This document shows positions 37,031 to 45,621 of a DNA stretch of 64,000 bases, piece by piece. Position numbers and translations under genes: made by a program. The stretch is from Arsenicibacter sp965247375 (GTDB lineage Bacteria; Bacteroidota; Bacteroidia; Cytophagales; Spirosomataceae), in NCBI GenBank assembly GCA_965247375.1, contig CBDFHU010000087.1, positions 8,597 to 72,596 on the forward strand. Direction: 5' to 3'. Numbering within the stretch: position 1 is the first letter of the stretch; each line of letters opens with the position of its first letter. The notes beneath the pieces were generated by a model that was not told the DNA's origin, did not search any database, and saw nothing but the letters and a program-made list of their open reading frames with translations.

Positions 37031-38398
37031 ATGGACCAGTTCAATCTTAATCGTCGTCAGTTTATTCAGGGGACGACCGCTTCCCTGGCGCTCACCGCCA
37101 TGGGCGCTCAGGCGACGGATATTACAAAGCCGATGAAAACCTACCGCGTTGCCCTGATCGGAACCGGCTGGTATGGCAAAAGCGACTTGTTCCGCCTGAT
37201 TCAGGTGGCCGATGTCGACGTTGTCGCGCTTTGCGATGTCGATAAAAACATGCTGGAAGCAGCCGGTAAGCTGGTGAGCCAACGGCAGAAATCCGGAAAA
37301 GTCCCGAAACTATACGGTGATTACAAAAAACTGCTCGCCGAAAATCAGCTGGATATTGTGCTCATCGGCTCGCCCGACCACTGGCATGCACTGATGGCGA
37401 TTGACGCCGTGAAAGCCGGTGCCCACGTATATGTGCAGAAGCCGATCAGTGTCGACGTAATGGAAGGCGAGGCGATGGTGGCCGCCGCCCGTAAATACAA
37501 CAAGGTGGTGCAGGTCGGGACGCAGCGGAAAAGCACGCCGCACCTGATCGATGCCAAAAAGAACATCGTGGATGCCGGTCTGCTGGGCAAGGTGTCGCAC
37601 GTCGAAATGTGCTGTTATTTCCACATGCGCAACAACGGCAATCCGCCGGTTGTTGCCGTGCCGGATTTTCTGGATTACAACATGTGGACGGGACCGGCAC
37701 CGCTGCGGCCCTACGACGGGTTGCCGCACATCCGCTGGTGGCGGACGTTTAAGGAGTACGGCAATGGCATCATGGGCGATATGTGTATCCACATGTTCGA
37801 TACCGTGCGCTGGATGCTGAAGCTCAGCTGGCCGCAAAAAATCAGCTCGACGGGCGGGATTTACGTGCAGAAAGACGGTAAGTCGAACATTGAAGATACG
37901 CAGTCGGCTATTTTTGAATATCCGGAGCTGAACTGCGTGTGGCAGCACCGCACCTGGGGAACACCGAACAATCCGGATTATCCGTGGTCGTTTACGCTCT
38001 ATGGCGAAAAGGGAACACTCTGGGCCAGTACCATGAGCTATGACTTTATCCCGCAGGGCAAGGGCGACAAGATTCATAAGGATGTGGTCTACGAAAAAGA
38101 GAAATATCCGGAAGACCTTACCGAAGAACGCATTGAGTTGAATGCGGCTCCGGCTACCCGCCTACACATGCTGAATTTCCTGGAAGCGATTGAGAAGAAC
38201 AGCCGCCCCGTGGCTGATATCGAAGAAGGACACATTTCAACGGCAAGCTGTCTGCTCGCAAACCTGTCGATGCAGTTGGGCCGTCCGCTGGTGTATGACC
38301 CGCAAAAACGCGAGGTTGTGGGGGATAAGGAAGCCACAAAACTGCTGCAACGGCCTTACCGCGCCCCGTGGGTCCACCCCGATCCGAAGAAGGTATAA
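37031..38398 (+). CDS. Gfo/Idh/MocA-family oxidoreductase with Tat signal
   Basis: 455 residues from the ATG at 37031, chosen because it starts the twin-arginine signal (NRRQFIQGTTASLALTAMGA); an in-frame start at 36980 would add 17 unrelated residues. A Rossmann fold (YRVALIGTGWYGKSDLFRLI), the ALCDVDKNML strand, the VYVQKPISVDVMEGEAMVAA lysine motif and the VVQVGTQRKSTPHLIDAK substrate-side motif are present. It is clearly a different subfamily from the oxidoreductase at 26537; this RKS/PDH-type branch is commonly annotated near sugar-degrading genes. Its likely substrate is a sugar derivative in the periplasm. It precedes a GH43 gene on the same strand. Confidence 0.88.
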   Translation: MDQFNLNRRQFIQGTTASLALTAMGAQATDITKPMKTYRVALIGTGWYGKSDLFRLIQVADVDVVALCDVDKNMLEAAGKLVSQRQKSGKVPKLYGDYKKLLAENQLDIVLIGSPDHWHALMAIDAVKAGAHVYVQKPISVDVMEGEAMVAAARKYNKVVQVGTQRKSTPHLIDAKKNIVDAGLLGKVSHVEMCCYFHMRNNGNPPVVAVPDFLDYNMWTGPAPLRPYDGLPHIRWWRTFKEYGNGIMGDMCIHMFDTVRWMLKLSWPQKISSTGGIYVQKDGKSNIEDTQSAIFEYPELNCVWQHRTWGTPNNPDYPWSFTLYGEKGTLWASTMSYDFIPQGKGDKIHKDVVYEKEKYPEDLTEERIELNAAPATRLHMLNFLEAIEKNSRPVADIEEGHISTASCLLANLSMQLGRPLVYDPQKREVVGDKEATKLLQRPYRAPWVHPDPKKV

Positions 38399-38406
38399 TT
38401 TTTTTC

Positions 38407-38495
38407 GCCACAAAGACGGGAAGTCAGGAAGGTGCACAAAGAAGAGTTAGTCATAAAAACTTCGTGCACCTTTCCGGCTTGGTACCTTCGTGGCA
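38407..38495. repeat. Long imperfect inverted repeat (GCCACAAAGAC type)
   Basis: The left arm, GCCACAAAGACGGGAAGTCA continuing to GTGCACAAAGAAG (38407-38444), and the right arm, CTTCGTGCACCTTTCC to ACCTTCGTGGC (38460-38494), are imperfect complements around a 15-base loop. Bacteroidota genomes often carry such CACAAAG-type intergenic repeats. It ends 19 bases before the next start codon. Confidence 0.65.
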
Positions 38496-38513
38496 ACCAA
38501 TCATAAAAACGAT

Positions 38514-39551
38514 ATGAAAAACCGATTCTTTTTCCTGTTGCTGTGGCTGGGGTCAACCGCATTGCATGCCCAGCGCACGTTTACAAACCCGATTAAAAAC
38601 TCAGGCCCTGACCCGTGGGTAACACAGAAAGACGGCTGGTACTACTACATGAACACGACCGGCCGCAACCTGACCCTGTGGAAAACCAAAAATATAGCCG
38701 ATCTGGCCTCGGCCGAACATAAAGTCATTTACACGCCGCCGGCCAAAGAGCAATACTCCCGCGAGCTGTGGGCCCCGGAAATTCACTTCATTCGCGGCAA
38801 ATGGTATGTCTACTTTGCTGCCGATAGCGGCCGGAACGTGAACCACCGGATGTGGGTAGTTGAAAACGACTCGCCGGACCCGATGCAGGGTACCTGGGTG
38901 CTGAAAGGCAAACTCGCTGATCCGGGCGATCACTGGGCAATCGACATGACTGTCAAGGAGTTTAAAGGGAAACTATACGCGGCCTGGTCGGGCTGGGAAG
39001 GGCCGATCAACGGACGGCAGGATATTTACATCGCCGAACTCGAAAATCCGTGGACGATAAAAGGCGACCGCATCCGGTTGTCGAAGCCGGATCTGCCGTG
39101 GGAAATGCACGGCGATGTGCCGCAGGAGTGGCAGAAAAACGGCGAAGTACCGAAGGTGTTTGTGAATGAAGGTCCTGAGTTTCTGGAACACAACGGCAAA
39201 CTATTCCTGATCTATTCGGCCAATGCCTGCTGGCTGGATTACTGCCTGGGCATGTTGCAGTACAGCGGCAAAGGCAGCCTGCTGGACCCGAAAAACTGGA
39301 AAAAATCGCAGACGCCTGTGTTTGTACAGGCTCCCGAAAACAACGTATGGGCACCGGGGCACGGTGGTTTCTTTACCTCGGCCGATGGTAAGCAGAACTG
39401 GATGATTTACCACGCTAATCCGTCGGCTACGGATGGCTGCGGTAACAAGCGGGCGCCACACATTCAGCCGTTTACGTGGAATGCCGACGGAACGCCGAAT
39501 TTCGGTAAGCCTATGGCCAAAGTCCCGATGGCCGCCCCGACAGACTTGTAA
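38514..39551 (+). CDS. Secreted GH43-family glycoside hydrolase
   Basis: 345 residues from the ATG at 38514, which begins a signal peptide (MKNRFFFLLLWLGSTALHAQ). The five-bladed propeller signatures of GH43 are visible: the catalytic-base Asp33 in SGPDPWV, the ELWAPEIHFIRGKWYVYFAA blade, the HWAIDMTVKEF region, a candidate acid Glu in FVNEGPEFLEHNGKLFLIYS, and APGHGGFFTSADGKQNWMIY. The family contains arabinofuranosidases, xylosidases and galactosidases, and the subtype cannot be fixed here. It follows a Gfo/Idh/MocA gene. Its stop codon is inside a dispersed palindrome. Confidence 0.88.
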   Translation: MKNRFFFLLLWLGSTALHAQRTFTNPIKNSGPDPWVTQKDGWYYYMNTTGRNLTLWKTKNIADLASAEHKVIYTPPAKEQYSRELWAPEIHFIRGKWYVYFAADSGRNVNHRMWVVENDSPDPMQGTWVLKGKLADPGDHWAIDMTVKEFKGKLYAAWSGWEGPINGRQDIYIAELENPWTIKGDRIRLSKPDLPWEMHGDVPQEWQKNGEVPKVFVNEGPEFLEHNGKLFLIYSANACWLDYCLGMLQYSGKGSLLDPKNWKKSQTPVFVQAPENNVWAPGHGGFFTSADGKQNWMIYHANPSATDGCGNKRAPHIQPFTWNADGTPNFGKPMAKVPMAAPTDL

Positions 39552-39573
39552 CACGGAATGGTATTCCGTGCTC
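39548..39573. repeat. Dispersed palindrome, CACGGAATG family, copy 3
   Basis: GTAACACGGAAT, GG, TATTCCGTGCTC. The TAA stop of the GH43 gene is part of the left arm. Confidence 0.65.
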
Positions 39574-39594
39574 CATTGCTTATCAGTCGCTTAT

Positions 39595-39625
39595 ATGACG
39601 TACGGAATGGCATTCCGTACGTCAT
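39595..39625. terminator. Perfect 15-bp palindrome at a convergent gene junction (CACGGAATG family, copy 4)
   Basis: ATGACGTACGGAATG, one G, CATTCCGTACGTCAT. It lies between two convergent genes and may stop transcription from both sides, although no U-tract is present. Confidence 0.5.
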
Positions 39626-39626
39626 G

Positions 39627-41489
39627 CTAGTACGCCAGCCGCGCTATTTTGCCGTCCATGGTCGTGACGAGCAGTTCACGCTTGCCCAGTGGCCAGATGC
39701 GGTTCACCATGGCATTCGACAGCTTATGTACCCACGCCACCTGTTTTGTCTGCTTGTCGATGGCATACACGGCGCCGTCGTCGGTCGGGACAAACAGGTA
39801 ATTATCCCGCTCCGCAACCGGCGACGGGCTGATTTCGTAGCCATACCGGCAATTCACAAACCAGCTGCCCTTGCCGTCCGGCGACGACGTCGGAATGGCC
39901 CATACGGAATCCTGCATACACTTTACATAGATCAGCGCTTTATCGGCCGAGACGCCGATGGATTCAAAGCCTTTGTGCTCACTGCTTTTCCAGATGTCTT
40001 TGCCGGTTTGGGTGTCAATGGCCGTGACGGTGCGGTCGGGTGTCTGAATAAACAGACGATTATTGACCAGAACCGGTATACAGGCGGCCGGTGAGAAATT
40101 CCGGAGCTTGTTGTTGGTCCAGGTCCAGACGAGGTTACCGGTTGCCTTGTTGAGTGCATACAGGCTGGAGCCCCACGAGCCGATATACACGTTGTGTTTG
40201 TCGGTTACCGGCACCGATTCGATAAAGCCGTTGATCCCGCCGAACTCCCAGACCGTTGAGCCGTCTTTGAGCGATAATGCCCGGAATTTTCCCTCCGAAC
40301 TGCCAATAAACACCTGCTTCCCGTCAATTAACGGTGACGCAACGATAGGTTTGCCGGTTTCCTGTTTCCAGATTAATACGCCGGACTTGCGGTTGAGGCA
40401 ATAGATAATGCCGTCGGTTGAGGCCACCACCACGCGGTTTCCGTCAATGGCGGGCGTTGAGTAGACCTTACCGCCGGTTGCAAACTTCCAGACCGTGCCG
40501 CCGGTTTTGGCCGACAGGGCCACAATGTAGCCCTGCGTGTTCGGGTAAATGCAGAGCCCTTTTGCTTCGGTAATGCCCGCGCCAACGTCGCTGCTATCCT
40601 GTTTCTGCCAGACGGCTTTTACGTTACTGAACGTTTTATTGGCCTGAAAGTCAGGGCGGGGATAGGTTTTGGTTTCCTGCGCAAAGTGATGGTTCTGTAA
40701 CGGAATGGTCCGCCAGACCGGTTTGGTTTCACCGCCCGGTGTCCGCTCCGCAAACGTCATGGTATCGTTCTGAATCGTCACCAGATTATAACCGCCAACG
40801 GCATCTTTGGCCCGCAGATTCGAACGGCCCATCGTGCCTGGAATGCCTTCGTAGTCCATGGCCCGGTTCGCGTGTCCGTGCCCGCACATGGCCGCCTGCA
40901 CATTCGTCTTTTTCAGCTCATCAATTATCAGATACCAGTTGGCCAGTGACTCGTCGAGCGGGTAGTGGTTCATGAAAATAACCGGCTGATTGGTCCCTTT
41001 CAGCTGCTCCGCCTCCGACCGCAGCCAGAGCACATCTTCACGGGCAACCAGTCCCGGCGACATCCGCATGTTGGGGCCGCTGCCACAGCCGATAAACCGG
41101 TATTTGCCGAAGGTGAACGAAAACCGCTCGGCACCGAAAAACTTCCGGAAGCTGTTGCAGCCGTTTTCCGACCATTTGGTGTCGTGGTTGCCCGGAAAAA
41201 TATACCACTTCTTGTTCAGTCCATCAATGATCTGTTTGGCCTGCCGGAATTCTTCGTCGGAGCCGTAGTCGGTCACGTCGCCGGTAAAGACCACAAAATC
41301 AATGTCGGTCATGGCGTTGAGGTCGGTCACGGTGCGCTGTAAATCTTCGGCAGCGGTGGCAGGGGCGCCCACGTGCGTATCCGTCACGAAAGCAAACCGG
41401 ATGGGCCGTTCTGTGGTGGTCTGTGCTATCGACAGACTGACTGACAGGAGGAAAGATAGAAAAAGGGAAAGATGTACTTTGGTATACAT
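39627..41489 (-). CDS. Secreted calcineurin-like phosphoesterase fused to a PQQ-type beta-propeller
   Basis: 620 residues from the ATG at 41489, where a signal peptide begins (MYTKVHLSLFLSFLLSVSLSIAQ); an in-frame start further upstream adds 66 basic residues unlikely to be real. Residues about 30-270 carry all dimetal phosphoesterase motifs: DTHVG, GDVTD, PGNHD, FMNHYP and CGHGHAN. Residues about 320-620 are a quinoprotein-like propeller with repeated blades (GYIVALSAKTGGTVWKF, GIIYCLNRKSGVLIWKQETG, FRALSLKDGSTVWEFG, LYALNKATGNLVWTW). The phosphoesterase should act on a phosphoester outside the cytoplasm; the propeller probably binds a ligand or partner. The gene is divergent from the nucleoside hydrolase gene, which hints at a shared nucleotide-scavenging role. 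Confidence 0.88.
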   Translation of the reverse strand: MYTKVHLSLFLSFLLSVSLSIAQTTTERPIRFAFVTDTHVGAPATAAEDLQRTVTDLNAMTDIDFVVFTGDVTDYGSDEEFRQAKQIIDGLNKKWYIFPGNHDTKWSENGCNSFRKFFGAERFSFTFGKYRFIGCGSGPNMRMSPGLVAREDVLWLRSEAEQLKGTNQPVIFMNHYPLDESLANWYLIIDELKKTNVQAAMCGHGHANRAMDYEGIPGTMGRSNLRAKDAVGGYNLVTIQNDTMTFAERTPGGETKPVWRTIPLQNHHFAQETKTYPRPDFQANKTFSNVKAVWQKQDSSDVGAGITEAKGLCIYPNTQGYIVALSAKTGGTVWKFATGGKVYSTPAIDGNRVVVASTDGIIYCLNRKSGVLIWKQETGKPIVASPLIDGKQVFIGSSEGKFRALSLKDGSTVWEFGGINGFIESVPVTDKHNVYIGSWGSSLYALNKATGNLVWTWTNNKLRNFSPAACIPVLVNNRLFIQTPDRTVTAIDTQTGKDIWKSSEHKGFESIGVSADKALIYVKCMQDSVWAIPTSSPDGKGSWFVNCRYGYEISPSPVAERDNYLFVPTDDGAVYAIDKQTKQVAWVHKLSNAMVNRIWPLGKRELLVTTMDGKIARLAY

Positions 41490-41562
41490 AACGATTGATA
41501 AACGAATACACATCAGGTATACACGCGGTTTGTAACGGATATGCCTGATGTGGTTGCAAGAT

Positions 41563-42573
41563 ATGAAAATGCTGACCCGAATCCTTTTCTGCACGCTTAT
41601 TCTGATCGCTGCCCGTCCGGAGATGCGGGCGCAGGGCCGGCCGCCGGAGCGCCGGCCGCCAGTGCCGGTTATTTTTGACACGGACATGGGACCTGACTAC
41701 GACGATGTGGGCGCTATTGCGTTGCTGCACGCGCTGGCCGACAGCGGGCAGGCACGTATCCTGGCGACCGTTGCCAGCACGACCTATCCGCGGGTGGCGG
41801 CGGTGCTGGATGTGTTCAATACCTACTTTAAGCGTCCGCGTATACCCATCGGCGTGCCTAAAGGGGCGGCTGTCAACGAAGGCGATTTTCAGCACTGGTC
41901 GGACACGCTGGTGGTTCGCTATCCGCACCGGATCAGTCAAAACGATCAGGCGGCTGATGCGGTAACGGTCTACCGGCAGGTGCTGGCTAAACAACCCGAC
42001 CACAGCGTCACAATTGTTACCGTCGGTTTTCTGACGAATCTGGCCAACCTGCTGGCTTCTCCGGCCGATCAGTATTCCCCGCTGACCGGCAAGGAGCTGG
42101 TGGCCCGGAAGGTGGCGCGGCTGGTCAGTATGGCGGGTTGGTTTCCCAACGGCCGTGAGTTTAATGTGCATAAAGACGCTAAATCGTCGCAGCAGGTTTT
42201 TGATCAATGGCCTACAGAGATAATTCTGAGCGGATTTGACATCGGGAAGGAAATTAAAACCGGTCTGCCGCTGGTCCGGAACGCCGCCATCCGGAATAGT
42301 CCGGTGAAGGATGTGTTTGCGATTTGTCTGCCCAAAGCGGAGGGCGACCGTCAGGGTCGGATGAGCTGGGACCAGACCGCTGTGCTTGTTGCCATCAAGG
42401 GTACCGGGGGCTATTATACCCTGAAACCGGGGCGGATGCGGGTGGCTGCTGACGGGTCCAATACGTGGGACGAGCAGGGGAAAGGGCATTTTTACCTTGT
42501 GCCTGCCATGCCGGTGCCGCAGGTGACTGCCATTATCGACCAGCTGATGCAGCACCAGCCGGCCGGAAAATAG
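41563..42573 (+). CDS. Secreted inosine/uridine-preferring nucleoside hydrolase
   Basis: 336 residues from the ATG at 41563, beginning a signal peptide (MKMLTRILFCTLILIAARP). The calcium-binding cluster of the family is intact: FDTDMGPDYDDVGA with Asp39, Asp41, Asp45, Asp47 and Asp48. Also present are the strand ATVASTTYP, the IVTVGFLTNLANLL motif and the C-terminal MSWDQTAVL segment containing the second Asp ligand. It hydrolyses the N-glycosidic bond of ribonucleosides, here most likely in the periplasm. It is divergent from the phosphoesterase-propeller gene with 73 bases between the starts, so the two may share a regulatory region. Confidence 0.9.
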   Translation: MKMLTRILFCTLILIAARPEMRAQGRPPERRPPVPVIFDTDMGPDYDDVGAIALLHALADSGQARILATVASTTYPRVAAVLDVFNTYFKRPRIPIGVPKGAAVNEGDFQHWSDTLVVRYPHRISQNDQAADAVTVYRQVLAKQPDHSVTIVTVGFLTNLANLLASPADQYSPLTGKELVARKVARLVSMAGWFPNGREFNVHKDAKSSQQVFDQWPTEIILSGFDIGKEIKTGLPLVRNAAIRNSPVKDVFAICLPKAEGDRQGRMSWDQTAVLVAIKGTGGYYTLKPGRMRVAADGSNTWDEQGKGHFYLVPAMPVPQVTAIIDQLMQHQPAGK

Positions 42574-42659
42574 GAAACTGAACGAAGCTAGAGGCCAGTG
42601 GTTTACGGGTAAATGCTGCCGGCTGGCGGCATAACACCAACCCTTTTCCCTGTACCACG

Positions 42660-43475
42660 ATGAAACGAATCTCAATCTGGGCACACCGCCATACGCTTCC
42701 GGCAATCAGCCTGATTATTCTGTTTGAAACCATCAATGCGCTGATCGGCCTGACGCTCGGGGCCGGTATCTGGTCGGCGGGTTTGCCGATAGGGCTTACG
42801 TCGCCCTGGTTCTTGCACGGACTGGTGGCCCTGCTGGTCGGCGCTGCTGCCGGCATGCAGGACTACGGGAAAATCGTCGGGCAACTGTCGCGCCGGATGA
42901 AGCATGCGGGTCTGTTCGGAGTCTTTACGCTGAACTTATGCCTGTTCATAGCCTGCGGGGCGATTTGGGCAGAGCGTTCGCAGACCCTGCATCCGTCGGG
43001 GGGGCTGGGGAGTTATAGCCGGATTGAAGCCGGGCGTGATTCGGGGCGGGCCGTTAGTGCTACGGAAGGCGATTATGTCCGTGAAAAAGCGCTGCGGCAG
43101 CAAAAAAAGGCCGGCGTGTTCCGGAACGTGCTCCGCCGCGATGACACACCGGCCGGCAAGGACCTGACCGGTACCCGCATTGGCTACATCTTTTTGTTCT
43201 TACTGGACCTTACGCTGGCTTATTTCTCGGTGCCGCTGGCCTGCGGGCTGCTCTGTGCCGAGAAGGCATTTCTGGCCGCGCTGGTGTTCCTGCTGGGCAC
43301 AGGCGTGTTGTCGGGCGGCATTTATTTCCTGATCCGTGCCCTGAAACCGGACCTGAAACTATACCGCGACATGACCCGCGACGAACGCAAGCGGGAAGGC
43401 CGCCGCTATTTCCGGACCTGGCTGGCGACCCTTGGCGGCGTAGTGTTGCTGGGGCTGCTGGCCTCGGTGTTGTAA
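42660..43475 (+). CDS. Membrane protein of unknown function
   Basis: 271 residues with about five membrane helices: 14-36, 50-66, 82-102, then a polar loop of about 75 residues rich in Arg/Lys/Gly (about 105-175), and helices near 178-198, 205-228 and 248-270. The central loop and the basic segment before the last helix (LYRDMTRDERKREGRRYFRT) suggest cytoplasmic faces. No domain family was recognised. It follows the nucleoside hydrolase by 86 bases on the same strand, so it could be co-transcribed. Immediately downstream is a decayed sensor-kinase fragment. Confidence 0.75.
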   Translation: MKRISIWAHRHTLPAISLIILFETINALIGLTLGAGIWSAGLPIGLTSPWFLHGLVALLVGAAAGMQDYGKIVGQLSRRMKHAGLFGVFTLNLCLFIACGAIWAERSQTLHPSGGLGSYSRIEAGRDSGRAVSATEGDYVREKALRQQKKAGVFRNVLRRDDTPAGKDLTGTRIGYIFLFLLDLTLAYFSVPLACGLLCAEKAFLAALVFLLGTGVLSGGIYFLIRALKPDLKLYRDMTRDERKREGRRYFRTWLATLGGVVLLGLLASVL

Positions 43476-43753
43476 GATTAACCGGAAATACGCGGGTGGA
43501 CTGCTATTCGCCGCGTTTGTTCCGGTGATCTGCCTGGCTTTCAGCATGACCGGTCATGATGACATTGACTTGGCGAAAAGGGAAATTTTACTTCGCCGGA
43601 TCGGCCATGAACTGCTTCTTCAGTCGGGCGACAGTACCTCACGGGTGCTTCCGGTAAAAAGATTACCGGAGTGAATGCCAGATCAGTTTTGAAAATGCTC
43701 TTACGTTTCAACCGGATTTTCTGGTTAAGACGACCCGCCAATGTTCGGGTTGA
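43474..43753 (+). pseudogene. Frameshifted N-terminal remnant of a sensor histidine kinase-like gene
   Basis: One frame (43474-43674) reads ...AAFVPVICLAFSM, DIDLAKREILLRRIGHELLL, QSGDSTSRVLPVKRLPE then stops. One base further on, another frame (43673-43753) continues without a gap in sense: ECQISFENALTFQPDFLVKT. From memory, the combination of REILLRRIGHELLLQSGDS and TSRVLPV with a following QISFE..LTFQPD is the extracellular sensor start of a Bacteroidota histidine kinase family. A single extra T at about 43672 accounts for the shift. There is no start codon and nothing of the kinase core downstream. The assignment rests on pattern memory, but the two-frame continuity is directly visible. 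Confidence 0.55.
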
Positions 43754-44132
43754 CACAGACTCACTGCTATGTGCCTGTTTGTCTGGATGGGGTAAAAGTA
43801 AGTAATAGCGTGAAATATCCGGATGGTAATTATATATGAGGCTGTAGGTTATTGATATAGAGTAGCATAGCTTTGCGTGATTCTTGCTGCTTAGCTGAAT
43901 TGATATGGATGATATCAGGAATTAATAGCTATTGCTTGTTTATAGAAAATATGCCGGTCAGAGACCGGCTAATGCTCGGACGTAGTTCAAACTACGCCAA
44001 CGGGCGAGGCTTACCGTTTACGTTTGTAGAAAGAGTAAACCTTTCAAGATGGCATTTGATAAGCGGAACAGATGCGGGTAAACCATTTCGGGAATGCCGG
44101 GTTTCTATAAGTACACCTGCCCGACCCGCCCC
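43754..44132. other. Non-coding gap with small palindrome
   Basis: No credible gene. A hairpin CGTAGT-TCAA-ACTACG lies at 43981-43996, of the same type as at 25925-25942. Confidence 0.5.
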
Positions 44133-45461
44133 ATGACAACCTGGCTTCAGCAGTATTGGCAACAGCTTAAGGAATCACTCTGGTTTGTTCCTGTCCTGAT
44201 GATACTTGCGTCATTCGGGCTGGCCTATGGGCTGGTAGAGTTCGATGTACATACCAGCTGGCAAGGACAAAAACGGCTTCCACTCCTGTTTGGTACGGGA
44301 GCTGACGGAGCCAGGGGTATGTTAGCGGCCATTTCCGGTTCCATGCTTACTGTAGCCGCGCTGGTCTTTTCCTTAACGCTGGCCACCATTACCCAGGTTA
44401 GCAGCCAGTACTCGCCACGCGTATTACGCAACTTCATGCGCGATCGCATCAATCAGGTGGTCATGGGCTACTTTGTGAGTGTTTTTGCCTACTGTCTCCT
44501 CGTGCTGGGCACTATCCGCGGAACTGACGAAATAAAATTTGTTCCTGCGACGGCCGTGCTGGCGGGATTGATCCTGGCTCTGGGTGGTGTAGCCGCCCTG
44601 ATTTTCTTTATTCATCATATCGCTGAATCACTCCAGACCGGTACTATTGTTCAGCATATTTTCCGCGAAACCGGCAAAGCCATCGAGCATCTGTTTCCCG
44701 ATCAGTTCGGCGAACCCATAGACGATTCCAAAAAGGCAGAGGCTGCCCTGCGCTATGCCAATGAGCAAACAGGCTGGCATGCCGTTCAGACCAGTCAATC
44801 GGGCTATCTGCAACGCATTAACACCGATGGCCTTCTCAAATGGGCGATCCGGAATCAGGTTGTCGTGCGTATTGAGAAAGAGATGGGGGCTTTTGTGGGC
44901 GAAGAGACCGTACTCTTTAACGTCCGTGGTGGCATGGAACGACCTGATCCCGCCGAAGCTGACTGGCCTGACGATTTAATGACCTTTGTCAGCATTGGCC
45001 GACACCGGAATGTAGAACAGGATGTAGCCTTTGGGATCCAGCAGCTGGTTGATATAGCGCTGAAAGCACTCTCGCCGGGTATTAATGACACGACGACCGC
45101 AATAATGGCGATAGACTACCTGGGGGCTGTGGCAGAACGACTAGCCCGGCGCGAGTTTCCAACCCGCCTGCGTTCCGATGGTAAGCATCTGCGGGTTCTG
45201 CTGCGCAGTCCGGGTTTTGATGACTATGTCCGGCTGGCGTTTGACCTTCCCCGCATTAATGCAAAAGGAAACCACGCTGTTTTACGACGGTTGCTTCGCG
45301 CGCTGGAACTGGTGAATGATGTCTGTTCAGCAGACCGCAAACCGATCCTGAGGCAGCAGGCTTCTCTTCTGGCAACCTGCGCCGGGCAAACGCTCAATAG
45401 TGATTACGAAAAGCAACAAGTACTCGACTTGTACAACAGGTTGCAGAAGACGTGGTTGTAG
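44133..45461 (+). CDS. DUF2254 predicted membrane protein
   Basis: 442 residues from the ATG at 44133; the longer reading from 44094 adds 13 residues that do not fit. Four membrane helices (about 17-37, 68-88, 108-128 and 142-165) match the DUF2254 family, together with GMLAAISGSMLTVAALVFSL, QVSSQYSPRVLRNFMRD and the conserved soluble motif VQQLVDIALKALSPGINDTT (IQQLVDIALKALSPGINDTT here). The family is widespread and its function is unknown. No operon partner is evident; the next gene is 160 bases away. Confidence 0.88.
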   Translation: MTTWLQQYWQQLKESLWFVPVLMILASFGLAYGLVEFDVHTSWQGQKRLPLLFGTGADGARGMLAAISGSMLTVAALVFSLTLATITQVSSQYSPRVLRNFMRDRINQVVMGYFVSVFAYCLLVLGTIRGTDEIKFVPATAVLAGLILALGGVAALIFFIHHIAESLQTGTIVQHIFRETGKAIEHLFPDQFGEPIDDSKKAEAALRYANEQTGWHAVQTSQSGYLQRINTDGLLKWAIRNQVVVRIEKEMGAFVGEETVLFNVRGGMERPDPAEADWPDDLMTFVSIGRHRNVEQDVAFGIQQLVDIALKALSPGINDTTTAIMAIDYLGAVAERLARREFPTRLRSDGKHLRVLLRSPGFDDYVRLAFDLPRINAKGNHAVLRRLLRALELVNDVCSADRKPILRQQASLLATCAGQTLNSDYEKQQVLDLYNRLQKTWL

Positions 45462-45621
45462 GTAATTAACCAGCTCATTACCAATAAGGAAAAAGCCCTT
45501 AAAGCGTCCTTTTCTAACCAGATTCTAAGCTCACGTTAAGGGATTACTAAGGCCTCCGCTGTTTATTGAATACAACCAGTTAACAGGTGCAATTGATAAC
45601 TTTCATAACTCAACGGACAAT

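Noticed and set aside
43541..43756. 71-codon minus-strand frame
   Set aside because: It is opposite the two-frame sensor-kinase remnant, which explains the coding character of this segment better.
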